Source of the DNA: an uncultured Duncaniella sp.
Lineage (GTDB): Bacteria > Bacteroidota > Bacteroidia > Bacteroidales > Muribaculaceae
NCBI GenBank assembly: GCA_910576785.1
Contig: CAJTJG010000016.1
Span: forward strand, 1-64,000
Reading direction: 5' to 3'
Length of the DNA stretch: 64,000 nucleotides
The notes below the pieces were generated by a model that made no database searches, was not told the DNA's origin, and saw nothing but the letters and a program-made list of their open reading frames with translations. How positions within the stretch are numbered: the stretch's first letter is position 1; every line of letters starts with the position of its first letter. A program made the position numbers and the translations under genes. This document shows, in pieces, positions 8,901-17,531 of the stretch.

Positions 8901-10718
8901 CTATACATTGTTGCTTCTCATCAGGCCGCGGAGCTCGTCCACGACATTGATGATATAGTCGCCTATCTTCTCGAGCGATCCTACGATATCCATATAATAG
9001 ATACCGGCCTGATACTCGTAATGATGCTCATTGATATTCTCAACGTTTGCCGCACGCAATTGGTTGCGCAGATTGTTGATCTCGCGCTCGCGGTTGTAGG
9101 AAGTAATGATATCGGCCTCGCTGATGTTCTCGGTGTCGCGCAGCAGAAGCAGCTCGTTGGTCATGGCGGCCTCTACGGCTATGAACATGGAGTCGATATT
9201 GTGGTATATCTCGGCATTGAACTCCGATCCGCTCTCATTGCGGCGTATCAGGATCTTGCCCACACCGTAGCAGCAGTCGGCCACACTCTCGATCTCGCTG
9301 ACTATGCGGAGCATCGAGGCTATGCGGTGCTTACCCTCGTTGGACAGACGGCCCTCGGAGCAGCGGTTGAGATAGCGGGCTATCTCGATCTCCATACGGT
9401 CGCTTATCTCCTCATACTTCTCGAGCCGCGAGAACTGGCGGGTGAACTCTTCCCTATCCTTCACATGCACTATGGCCTGGGCCATACCGATCATGCGCTG
9501 CACCCTCTGGGCATAGACCACGATCTCCTTCTCGGCCTGGGCTATATTGAGCTCCGAGGCGCTCATCAGACCGCCGGATATGAACTTGAGCTGGAACTCT
9601 TCATCCTCTTTATGCTTGGCAGGCACAAGACGCTCCACGATCTTCACATAGAGCCCGGTGAGCCATATCATGATCATGACATTGACAAGATTGAACACCG
9701 TGTGGAACATCGACAGGCCGAACGACACGCTGAACTGCATCGCCGCAACCTTCTGCAGCACCGGATGACCCGACGGAAGAGTGTTGGCAAACAGTGCATT
9801 GTACGTCTGCGGATCATTTGCCTCAAGATTGTTCACATAGGTGAATATCTCGGTTGGATCCCCCTGGCCGAGCCACTCGGTGATCATGACATTCAGACGG
9901 CAGAAAGGATAGAACACCACGAGAGTCCACAGTATACCGAGCGTATTGAACAGCAGGTGGCCCATCGACGCACGCTTGGCTGCCACATTTCCGCTCATCG
10001 ACGCAAGCAGAGGGGTCACGGTAGTACCGATATTGCTGCCGAGCACCACCGCGCAGGCTATGTCGAATGATATCCAGCCCTTGGTACACATGATGAGCAC
10101 GATGGCGAATGTAGCCGCCGACGACTGGATGATAGCCGTGAGAACCATGCCCACCACTATGAATACAAGCACCGATATAAAGCCCATCGAAGCATAATGC
10201 TCGAGGAACGCGAACATCTCAGGATTGCTCTGCAGATCAGGCACATAATCGCTGATCATGCCCAGACCCATGAACATGAAGGCAAAACCTATCAGGAACT
10301 CGCCCATCGACTTCCTTTTGCCCGACTTGGCAAACAGCAGAGGCACTGAGCACGCTATGATAGGCAGGATCATCAGCGAAGTGTCCACCTTGAAGCCGAA
10401 AAGGGCGATGATCCAGGCCGTGAACGTCGTTCCGACGTTGGCACCGAATATCACCGCCATTGACTGTGCGAGCGTCATAAGGCCCGCGTTGACAAAACTT
10501 ACTACCATAACCGTCGAAGCCGACGAACTCTGGATCAACGCTGTGATGAGGATACCGGTCAGCATTCCGGTCCAGCGGTTACGGGTCATTGCGGATAGGA
10601 TTCCGCGCAGGCGGTCGCCCGCGGCTTTCTGCAGTCCTTCGCTCATCACCTTCATTCCATAAAGGAACAAGGCCACGGAGCCCAATAGACAGAGAAGGTC
10701 AAGTAAGCTATAGCTCAT
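8901..10718 (-). CDS. Na+/phosphate symporter family protein with PhoU-like domain
   Basis: Inner-membrane carrier of the NptA/YjbB type, 605 aa. The duplicated transport signature is visible as QSSSAS (63-68) and QSSAAT (198-203), each following a TAL/TAI helix. Membrane helices cover about 1-360. The remaining 240 residues are helical and charged, as in the PhoU-like domain of this family (MIGMAQAIVHVKDREEF). The predicted role is sodium-coupled phosphate movement; direction is uncertain because the E. coli homologue YjbB exports phosphate. It is the first gene of a long minus-strand operon and has an excellent promoter at 10786-10817. Confidence 0.88.
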   Translation of the reverse strand: MSYSLLDLLCLLGSVALFLYGMKVMSEGLQKAAGDRLRGILSAMTRNRWTGMLTGILITALIQSSSASTVMVVSFVNAGLMTLAQSMAVIFGANVGTTFTAWIIALFGFKVDTSLMILPIIACSVPLLFAKSGKRKSMGEFLIGFAFMFMGLGMISDYVPDLQSNPEMFAFLEHYASMGFISVLVFIVVGMVLTAIIQSSAATFAIVLIMCTKGWISFDIACAVVLGSNIGTTVTPLLASMSGNVAAKRASMGHLLFNTLGILWTLVVFYPFCRLNVMITEWLGQGDPTEIFTYVNNLEANDPQTYNALFANTLPSGHPVLQKVAAMQFSVSFGLSMFHTVFNLVNVMIMIWLTGLYVKIVERLVPAKHKEDEEFQLKFISGGLMSASELNIAQAEKEIVVYAQRVQRMIGMAQAIVHVKDREEFTRQFSRLEKYEEISDRMEIEIARYLNRCSEGRLSNEGKHRIASMLRIVSEIESVADCCYGVGKILIRRNESGSEFNAEIYHNIDSMFIAVEAAMTNELLLLRDTENISEADIITSYNREREINNLRNQLRAANVENINEHHYEYQAGIYYMDIVGSLEKIGDYIINVVDELRGLMRSNNV

Positions 10719-10785
10719 GTCGGGGGATTGGTATTTTGGAAGTAATGGTGTTTACGGCCGCTATCAGGAGGACAGTAGCCGTTTG

Positions 10786-10817
10786 CAAAGGTATTATTTT
10801 TTTTATTTCCCCGCAAA
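10786..10817 (-). promoter_or_regulatory. Promoter of the Na/Pi symporter operon
   Basis: Minus-strand TTTG (10814-10817), 20-bp spacer and TACCTTTG (10786-10793) match the Bacteroidetes consensus exactly, with the start codon about 60 nt downstream of the expected start site. The 491-bp region 10719-11209 otherwise holds the divergent SusC promoter and AT-rich sequence; I see no gene in it. Confidence 0.8.
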
Positions 10818-11059
10818 CTATTCGCATCACACCGCAATCCCACCGCATCAAAAAACAACCTCTCACCTCACCCACCTTATATAATATACAGAAATGGCAT
10901 GTCATTTTTACGAATCGACCTCGCCTCGGCTATATAATTCATTGACATTCCATTCGATACCTATTATGTATGGTAGCGAAAGCACACCTTGCACTGATAT
11001 TATTTTACCCTTTTATTGACATTTCTCCCTTTTTTACACGGTTTTTTTGTTAAAATATA

Positions 11060-11089
11060 TTGGATATTAAAAATTTGTGTATATCTTTG
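11060..11089 (+). promoter_or_regulatory. Promoter of the xylan SusC operon
   Basis: TTG (11060-11062), a 19-bp spacer and TATCTTTG (11082-11089) fit the Bacteroidetes promoter. The expected start near 11096 leaves a 5' leader of about 110 nt. The upstream 200 bp is AT-rich and would be the place for a regulator site, but no regulator gene (hybrid two-component or ECF sigma/anti-sigma) is in the window. Confidence 0.75.
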
Positions 11090-11209
11090 CGTAATTCATA
11101 CAATAAACTTACCTATCAACCAATCAGCTTGCGAACCTGACCAAGCTACAAACCGCAGTAAAAAAATTCTTACCTAAATTCTATCACCTAAAAAACTTTC
11201 ATTATCTAC

Positions 11210-14200
11210 ATGAAGTGCACAGTAAACCAACTGAGGTCCATAGTGCTATGGCTGGTCTGCATGACCCCGCTATGGGCTTTCTCCCAGAACATCACCGTGA
11301 CGGGAACCGTGCAGGATGAAGCGGGCGATCCGCTCATCGGCGCCACAGTGCAACAGAAAGGGAGCAGCAACGGTATTGCCACCGACTTCGATGGCAACTT
11401 CAAGCTCTCCGTGCCATCCAACGCCACACTCACCGTGAGCTATGTGGGCTATACCACACAGTCAGTGGCCGTCAACGGTCAGACCCGCCTTACCATCACC
11501 CTCAAGGAAAACGCCGAGGTGCTCGACGAAGTGGTGGTAGTGGGCTACGGACAGATGAAACGTTCGGACATGACCGGCTCGGTGGCCTCCGTAGGCGACG
11601 CCGCCATCAAGAAGTCGATCCCCACGAGCATCGATCAGGTGCTTGCCGGACGCGCAGCCGGTGTGACCATCCAGGCCAACTCTGGTACCCCCGGTGCAGC
11701 ATCCACCATCCGTATCCGCGGTATCAACTCGCTCAACGCCACCTCGCAGCCTATCTTCGTGATTGACGGCGTGGTCATCGAGGCTACCGCCGACGGCGAC
11801 AACGGCAACTCCAACCCCCTTGCCACCATCAACCCCTCCGACATCGTGTCGATGGACATCCTCAAGGACGCCTCCGCCACCGCTATCTACGGTAGCCGCG
11901 CATCCAACGGTGTCATCATGATCACCACCAAGCGTGGCCAGGCCGGCAGCGCCACCGTCACCTACGACGGCTATGCCGGATGGCAGGAAATGCCCAAGAA
12001 ATATGACATGCTCAACCTCCGCGAGTATGCCCAGCTCCACAACTACCGCGCCTCTCTGGGCATCACGCCCCAACAGAGCAGCTACGTGCGTCCCGAACTC
12101 CTCGGCGAAGGCACCGACTGGCAGGACGAGCTCTTCCGCAAGGCATTCATGACCAGCCACAACCTCTCCGTGAGCGGCGGCAACGAGCGCACCACCTATG
12201 CATTCTCCGGCGGCTACATGGATCAGGACGGTATCGCCCTCGGATCCAACTTCCGCCGTATATCCCTCCGCTCCAACCTCGAGACACAGATCAAGAGCTG
12301 GCTCCGCGGCGGCGTGAACTTCTCGTTCGCCGAGACCAAACAGAATGTGGGCACCGACAACAACACCATCATCTCAGCCCTCATGCAACCCCCTACGGTG
12401 GCCGTGACATCGCCCGACGGATCATTCGACGGTCCCGACGACGTGTGGATGCCCGACAACCCCGTAGGCCTCGCCTCGCTCATCACCAACAACAACCGCA
12501 AGACCAACTTCCGCCTCAACTCATTCCTCGAGGCCACTCTCTACAAAGGTCTCACACTCAAGACCGAAGTATCCGGCGACTGGAACTTCAACAACTATTA
12601 CTATTATCAGCCCGACTACCAGTTCGGACTCAAGAAGCAGGAGATCCGCTCCTCGCGCTGGACAAAGACACAGACCAAGTACTGGTCATGGCGCAACATC
12701 CTCACCTACAACATGACCTTCAACAAGGTACATAGCGTCAACGCCATGCTCGGCCATGAGATGAGCCACTTCAACTGGGAACAGCAGGTAGGTACCGCCT
12801 CCGGCTTCCTCACCAACACCACCCCCGATATCTCGGCCGGCGACAGCAGCACATCGAGAGCTACAGGATCGAAGTTCCACAACTCCATCCTTTCATGGTT
12901 CGGACGCGTGTTCTACTCCTTCGACGACCGCTACCTCCTCACCGCCACCATACGCCGCGACGGATCCTCACGTTTCACCAAGGACAACCGCTGGGGATGG
13001 TTCCCCTCCGTGGCCCTCGCATGGCGTGCATCGCAGGAGAGCTTCCTCCGCGACATCCAGTGGATGAACAATGCTAAGCTCCGCTTCGGCTGGGGTGCCA
13101 CCGGCAACCAGAACGTGGACCAGTGGGCCACCATCGGTCTGCTCAACTTCAAGACCACTCCCTGGGGACAAGGTGTGATGAACGCCAACACCCCCAACAG
13201 CGACCTCAAGTGGGAGACCACATACTCCTACAACGTGGGTCTCGACCTTGGCTTCCTCGACAACCGCATCGAGTTTGCAGCCGACCTCTACTACAAGCGC
13301 ACCAAAAACCTCCTCCTCCAGGTGCAGATGCCCGCCTACATCAACGGCTACGGCTCCGACGGCCCCGCCAATCCCTGGCAGAACATCGGCTCGCTCGAGA
13401 ACAAAGGTATAGAGCTCACCCTCAACACCACCAACATCACCAACCGCAACTTCCAGTGGACCACCAACGTAGTCTTCTCGCTCAACCGCAACAAGGTGCG
13501 CGAGCTCGACACCGAGACCGCCACCCTGGTGCGCACCATGCAGCCCGGTTCGACCAACATGAACATCACCATGACCAAGCAGGGTGAGCCCGTGGCTCAG
13601 TTCTGGGGCTACAAGGTGATAGGCCGCTTCGACAAGCCCACCGACTTCTACCGTCACGATGCCGACGGCAACCTCGTGCAGGTAGCTATCCCCAAGGGCA
13701 ACACCATCAGCCCCTCATCCACATGGGTGGGCGACTACATCTTCGAGGATATCAACAACGACGGTGTCATCGATGAGAATGACTGCACATTCATCGGCAA
13801 CCCCGAGCCTAAATTCACCTTCGGCTTCGGCAACACATTCTCTTATCGCGGCTTCGACCTCAACATCTTCTTCTCCGGCAGCTACGGCAACCAAGCTCTC
13901 AACCTCACCCGCTTCCGTGTGGAGGACCCCCGCATCAACTCCAACGTGACCCGCGACGCGCTCAACTACGCACAGATAGGCCTGCTTGACCCCAACGGCC
14001 CGGACAATGACTACCGCAACCTCTACGTGGTCAACGCCGGCTCCACACTCATGCCCGCCGTCCAGCAGAGCGATGCCAACAACAACTATACCCGTATCTC
14101 GGACCGCCTCGTGGAGGACGCCTCCTTCATACGCCTGCAGAACATCTCGCTGGGCTACACTCTCCCCAAACCCATCGTTCGCAAGATATACCTCGAGAAC

Positions 14201-14365
14201 GTGCGCGTATACTGCAACATCCAGAACCTCTACACCTGGACCAAATACAAAGGTCTTGACCCCGAGGTAGGCGCCCACTACGGCGACGCCCTTCTCAACG
14301 GTGTGGACTACGGACGCTACCCCTCTCCGCGCATCTACACCTTCGGTCTCAACGTATCGTTCTAA
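11210..14365 (+). CDS. SusC/RagA-family TonB-dependent outer-membrane transporter
   Basis: Outer-membrane beta-barrel that imports oligosaccharides with TonB energy; 1051 aa is typical of the family. A signal peptide (1-26) is followed by a carboxypeptidase-regulatory-like domain (30-102, GDPLIGATVQQKG), the SusC TonB-box region EVVVVGYG (107-114), a plug domain (about 118-240, ASNGVIMITTKRG) and a 22-strand-type barrel to the C-terminal aromatic YTFGLNVSF. It is first in the operon SusC-SusD-glycan-binding protein-GH10, so the substrate is most likely xylo-oligosaccharides. There is no anti-sigma-interacting N-terminal extension, so ECF-sigma control is not indicated. Confidence 0.96.
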   Translation: MKCTVNQLRSIVLWLVCMTPLWAFSQNITVTGTVQDEAGDPLIGATVQQKGSSNGIATDFDGNFKLSVPSNATLTVSYVGYTTQSVAVNGQTRLTITLKENAEVLDEVVVVGYGQMKRSDMTGSVASVGDAAIKKSIPTSIDQVLAGRAAGVTIQANSGTPGAASTIRIRGINSLNATSQPIFVIDGVVIEATADGDNGNSNPLATINPSDIVSMDILKDASATAIYGSRASNGVIMITTKRGQAGSATVTYDGYAGWQEMPKKYDMLNLREYAQLHNYRASLGITPQQSSYVRPELLGEGTDWQDELFRKAFMTSHNLSVSGGNERTTYAFSGGYMDQDGIALGSNFRRISLRSNLETQIKSWLRGGVNFSFAETKQNVGTDNNTIISALMQPPTVAVTSPDGSFDGPDDVWMPDNPVGLASLITNNNRKTNFRLNSFLEATLYKGLTLKTEVSGDWNFNNYYYYQPDYQFGLKKQEIRSSRWTKTQTKYWSWRNILTYNMTFNKVHSVNAMLGHEMSHFNWEQQVGTASGFLTNTTPDISAGDSSTSRATGSKFHNSILSWFGRVFYSFDDRYLLTATIRRDGSSRFTKDNRWGWFPSVALAWRASQESFLRDIQWMNNAKLRFGWGATGNQNVDQWATIGLLNFKTTPWGQGVMNANTPNSDLKWETTYSYNVGLDLGFLDNRIEFAADLYYKRTKNLLLQVQMPAYINGYGSDGPANPWQNIGSLENKGIELTLNTTNITNRNFQWTTNVVFSLNRNKVRELDTETATLVRTMQPGSTNMNITMTKQGEPVAQFWGYKVIGRFDKPTDFYRHDADGNLVQVAIPKGNTISPSSTWVGDYIFEDINNDGVIDENDCTFIGNPEPKFTFGFGNTFSYRGFDLNIFFSGSYGNQALNLTRFRVEDPRINSNVTRDALNYAQIGLLDPNGPDNDYRNLYVVNAGSTLMPAVQQSDANNNYTRISDRLVEDASFIRLQNISLGYTLPKPIVRKIYLENVRVYCNIQNLYTWTKYKGLDPEVGAHYGDALLNGVDYGRYPSPRIYTFGLNVSF

Positions 14366-14395
14366 TCCGAATCCTTAAATCCAAGAATCACACAA

Positions 14396-16072
14396 ATGAA
14401 ATCCAAGATATTACTATCCTCGGTGCTCGCAGGTCTCATCTCCCTCAGCTCCTGCTCTGACTTCCTGGAGCAGACAAACACCACCCAGGCCAACGAGGAC
14501 ACCTTCTATGATAGCGACGAGGCTGTGGCCGCTGCCGTCTATCCCCTCTACAACTACTGCTGGAACAACTTCAACAACAAGTTCTCATGGGGTGTGGGCG
14601 ATGGACGTGCCAACAACGTCACCGCACAGTACTCGCCCTACGTCAAGGACTACTGCAACTTCACCGAGACATCCCTCTCCGAAGGTCTCGAGGAGGCATG
14701 GGGCTCGCTCTATCTCGTAGTATCCTCCTCCAACAATGTCATCAACGCCGTTCAGGCAAGCTCCGGTCCCTCCGAGACTGCCAAGATACAGGGCATTGCC
14801 GAGGCACGCTTCATGCGAGGCATCGCCTACTGGTACATCAGCTCCATATGGGGACGTGCCATCATCTACACCGACACCAAGTATCAGCAGCAGCACGCAA
14901 TCTGCCCGGCCCATCGCCAGACTGACGTGATGGAGTTCGCCATACGCGACCTCGAATATGCCGCCGCCAACCTCCCCGCCACACAGAGCCAGGCAGGACG
15001 CGTCACCCGCTACAGCGCCTTCGGCCTCCTCTCGCGCGTATACCTCTCCATGGCTGGTCTGACCACCGAGGGTGAGTACAACGGCACAAACATCGCCACT
15101 GACTACAACCGCGGCACACGCAACCCCTACTACCTCGACCTGGCCCGCAAGGCAGCCCTCAAGTGCATCGAGGGTCCCTACTCGCTCATGCCCGAGTATG
15201 GCGACCTGTTCGAGCTCGCCACGATCGACAACAACTCCGAGGCCATCTTCCAGCTCCAGTTCATGAAGGGTGACCCCTCGGGCGGTATGGGATTCGGCTG
15301 CAACAACCAGATGACAGCCTTCTTCTCATGGTCAACCATGGTAGGCGACGGCAACTGGGGCGGTTCGACATTCGCTTCCTACGACCTGGTGAAGACCTAC
15401 GATCCCAAGGACCGCAAGCGCCGCCACGCCACCATATGCACCTATGGCGAGACCTACGAGAAGCTCGGCGGATATACATTCCCCACCGATGGCGACGGCG
15501 TAGGCAGCCCCAAGGAGCAGTGCAACATCGTCAAGCACGTCTATGGCACACACGCCTACAACGGACAGACCTATCTGCACAACTCCGGTGCCAACGCCTA
15601 CATGATGCGTCTGGCTGAGGTATACCTCAACCTCGCCGAGGCCACACTCGGCAACAACGCCACCACCACCGACGAAAACGCCCTCTACTATTACAACGAG
15701 GTGCGCCGCCGCGCCGGTATGGAGACGAAGCGCGTCATCTCCTACGACGATATCCACTACGAGCGCCGCATCGAGCTCGCATTCGAGGGTCAGTACTGGT
15801 ATGACCTCCTGCGCCGCTCCTACTACAAGCGCCAGGAAGTGCTCAACTTCGTCAACTCGCAGAATCGCAACTGCTCCTACGAATTTGACGAGAGCGAACC
15901 CTCGCAGTATGCCTTCAAGTCGGAGGGCAAGGGCGTATCCACCGCCACCGAGGCCCGCTTCACCTTCCCCTTCAGCGATGTCGACCTGACACGCAACCCC
16001 CAGCTCAGCTCCGAGCCCGTGGTATATGAGTTCGGCGAGAAGGAAGTCAGCACAGCCACTCTCTACAACTAA
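14396..16072 (+). CDS. SusD/RagB-family surface glycan-binding lipoprotein
   Basis: Surface lipoprotein that sits as a lid on the SusC barrel and binds the glycan. The lipobox is SLSSC (Cys20), and TPR-like helices and a conserved C-terminal SusD region (RLAEVYLNLAEA near 402, then IELAFEGQYWYDLLR) are visible. The 558-aa length is usual. It begins 30 bp after susC. Aromatic residues are abundant, as expected for a sugar-binding platform. Specificity for xylan is inferred from the operon. Confidence 0.95.
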   Translation: MKSKILLSSVLAGLISLSSCSDFLEQTNTTQANEDTFYDSDEAVAAAVYPLYNYCWNNFNNKFSWGVGDGRANNVTAQYSPYVKDYCNFTETSLSEGLEEAWGSLYLVVSSSNNVINAVQASSGPSETAKIQGIAEARFMRGIAYWYISSIWGRAIIYTDTKYQQQHAICPAHRQTDVMEFAIRDLEYAAANLPATQSQAGRVTRYSAFGLLSRVYLSMAGLTTEGEYNGTNIATDYNRGTRNPYYLDLARKAALKCIEGPYSLMPEYGDLFELATIDNNSEAIFQLQFMKGDPSGGMGFGCNNQMTAFFSWSTMVGDGNWGGSTFASYDLVKTYDPKDRKRRHATICTYGETYEKLGGYTFPTDGDGVGSPKEQCNIVKHVYGTHAYNGQTYLHNSGANAYMMRLAEVYLNLAEATLGNNATTTDENALYYYNEVRRRAGMETKRVISYDDIHYERRIELAFEGQYWYDLLRRSYYKRQEVLNFVNSQNRNCSYEFDESEPSQYAFKSEGKGVSTATEARFTFPFSDVDLTRNPQLSSEPVVYEFGEKEVSTATLYN

Positions 16073-16102
16073 TCCTCCCATCCCAAGCAAGAAAACAACA
16101 TC

Positions 16103-17506
16103 ATGAAACACTTGAAATATTATCTCCTCCCCGTGGTGACGCTCCTTGCAGCGGGCATGTGCTCGTGCAACGATGACGACACTTACTTTGAGGACGATGC
16201 CCAGAACTCACCCATGAAGGTGACACAGGTATATCTCGAGGACTACAAGTCGTCCGTGCCCGACAGACCTGTTGACTTCGCCCGCCTCGGCCAGCTCATA
16301 CGCCTCGAGGGCGAGGGCCTCTACGGTGTCAAGAAGGTCTACATCAACGGCTACGACACATACTTCAACCGTGCCTATGTCAGCGACAAGTCCATGCTTG
16401 TCACCATCAACTCCAAGACTCCCATCACCGAGTGCGAGCCCGAGCAGCGCGACAAGATCCGCCTCGTCAAGGACGGCTCCGAGTGCACCATCGACCTCGT
16501 GATCCGCGCCGCCTCGCCCACCGTATCCTCCGTCAGCAACACCCTCCCCCGTCCCGGCGAGAAGGTGACTGTCTACGGCGAGGGCTTCCAGGAGACTACC
16601 CTCATCACACTCCCCGGCGGTGTCAAGGTCACCGAGGGTATAGAGAGTGACGATGAGGAAGGCCTCTGGTTCTCATTCACCATGCCCGACGGCGTCACCG
16701 CCGGTGGCTCCATCGAGGCTGTCAACGCCAACGGTGTGGCCAAGACCCCGGCATACTTCAACGAACGCCGCGGCATGATCCTCGACTGCGACGGCACTGG
16801 AGCGTTCGGCAACTGGAGCGCCACCTACGATCCCGCCGAGTGTGTGGACGACCCCGCAGGCACCGGCCGCGGACTATGCATCCCCGCCATCCCCGCAAGC
16901 GTGCTCGCTGCCAACGGATCGCTCGCAGCAGGCCGTCAGGGCAACGGATGGTTCACTGCCGGCAATGACGAGCCCACCGATGACTGGGCACGCATGTACG
17001 AGCTCATTCCCTGGAACACTCCCACCTCCGAGATAGCTCTGCAGTTCGACGTGCTCTGCCCCGATCCCCTCGTCACAGGCGTCCTCGAGTTCACCCTGCA
17101 GAACAACCTCTCCAACTATGGCTTCGGCACCAGCGAGACCTCGGCAGACTATAGCTCGGCCTACGCCGTGTGCTGGGTGCCCTGGATGGTCGACGGCGAG
17201 TTCACTCCATTCCAGACCAAGGAATGGATCACAGTGACGATCCCCATCACCAATATCGGCATATATCAGAACGTCAAGGAAGGATACGTGTTCCAGGACG
17301 TGGTGGCCCATCGCAACGCAGGCTCCTACCGCAACTTCGGCATGTTCTTCGTCAACAAGGACGTAGAGTACACCGACGGCAACACCTACCCCGCCACCGA
17401 CTTCAATCAGGGCCTATATGTGGACAACCTCCGCATAGTTCCCTTCAAGGACTTCACAGTCTCCGACTTCCCCGAGGATGAGGAGGACGACACCACCGAA
17501 GAATAA
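16103..17506 (+). CDS. Surface glycan-binding lipoprotein with IPT/TIG-like domains
   Basis: A 467-aa lipoprotein in the SusE position. The lipobox cysteine is probably C22 (MCSC), followed by NDDD, an acidic run typical of Bacteroidetes surface-export signals. Two Ig-like IPT/TIG domains follow (about 38-137 and 138-220, with PTVSSVSNTLPRPGEKVTVYG) and a C-terminal beta-rich domain (225-455) corresponding to the polysaccharide-binding domain of SGBP-B proteins. The end is acidic (EDEEDDTTEE). It probably holds xylan at the cell surface next to the SusCD complex. Carbohydrate specificity is inferred. Confidence 0.85.
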   Translation: MKHLKYYLLPVVTLLAAGMCSCNDDDTYFEDDAQNSPMKVTQVYLEDYKSSVPDRPVDFARLGQLIRLEGEGLYGVKKVYINGYDTYFNRAYVSDKSMLVTINSKTPITECEPEQRDKIRLVKDGSECTIDLVIRAASPTVSSVSNTLPRPGEKVTVYGEGFQETTLITLPGGVKVTEGIESDDEEGLWFSFTMPDGVTAGGSIEAVNANGVAKTPAYFNERRGMILDCDGTGAFGNWSATYDPAECVDDPAGTGRGLCIPAIPASVLAANGSLAAGRQGNGWFTAGNDEPTDDWARMYELIPWNTPTSEIALQFDVLCPDPLVTGVLEFTLQNNLSNYGFGTSETSADYSSAYAVCWVPWMVDGEFTPFQTKEWITVTIPITNIGIYQNVKEGYVFQDVVAHRNAGSYRNFGMFFVNKDVEYTDGNTYPATDFNQGLYVDNLRIVPFKDFTVSDFPEDEEDDTTEE

Positions 17507-17531
17507 TCCAAATCCTTTTATCTGACCAAAA

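Noticed and set aside
9021..10070. 349-codon open frame on the plus strand
   Set aside because: Opposite the Na/Pi symporter gene, low-complexity His/Leu/Gly composition.
11462..12160. 232-codon Gly/Val/His-rich frame on the minus strand
   Set aside because: Opposite the susC plug region; composition is the typical reverse-strand shadow of GC-rich codons.
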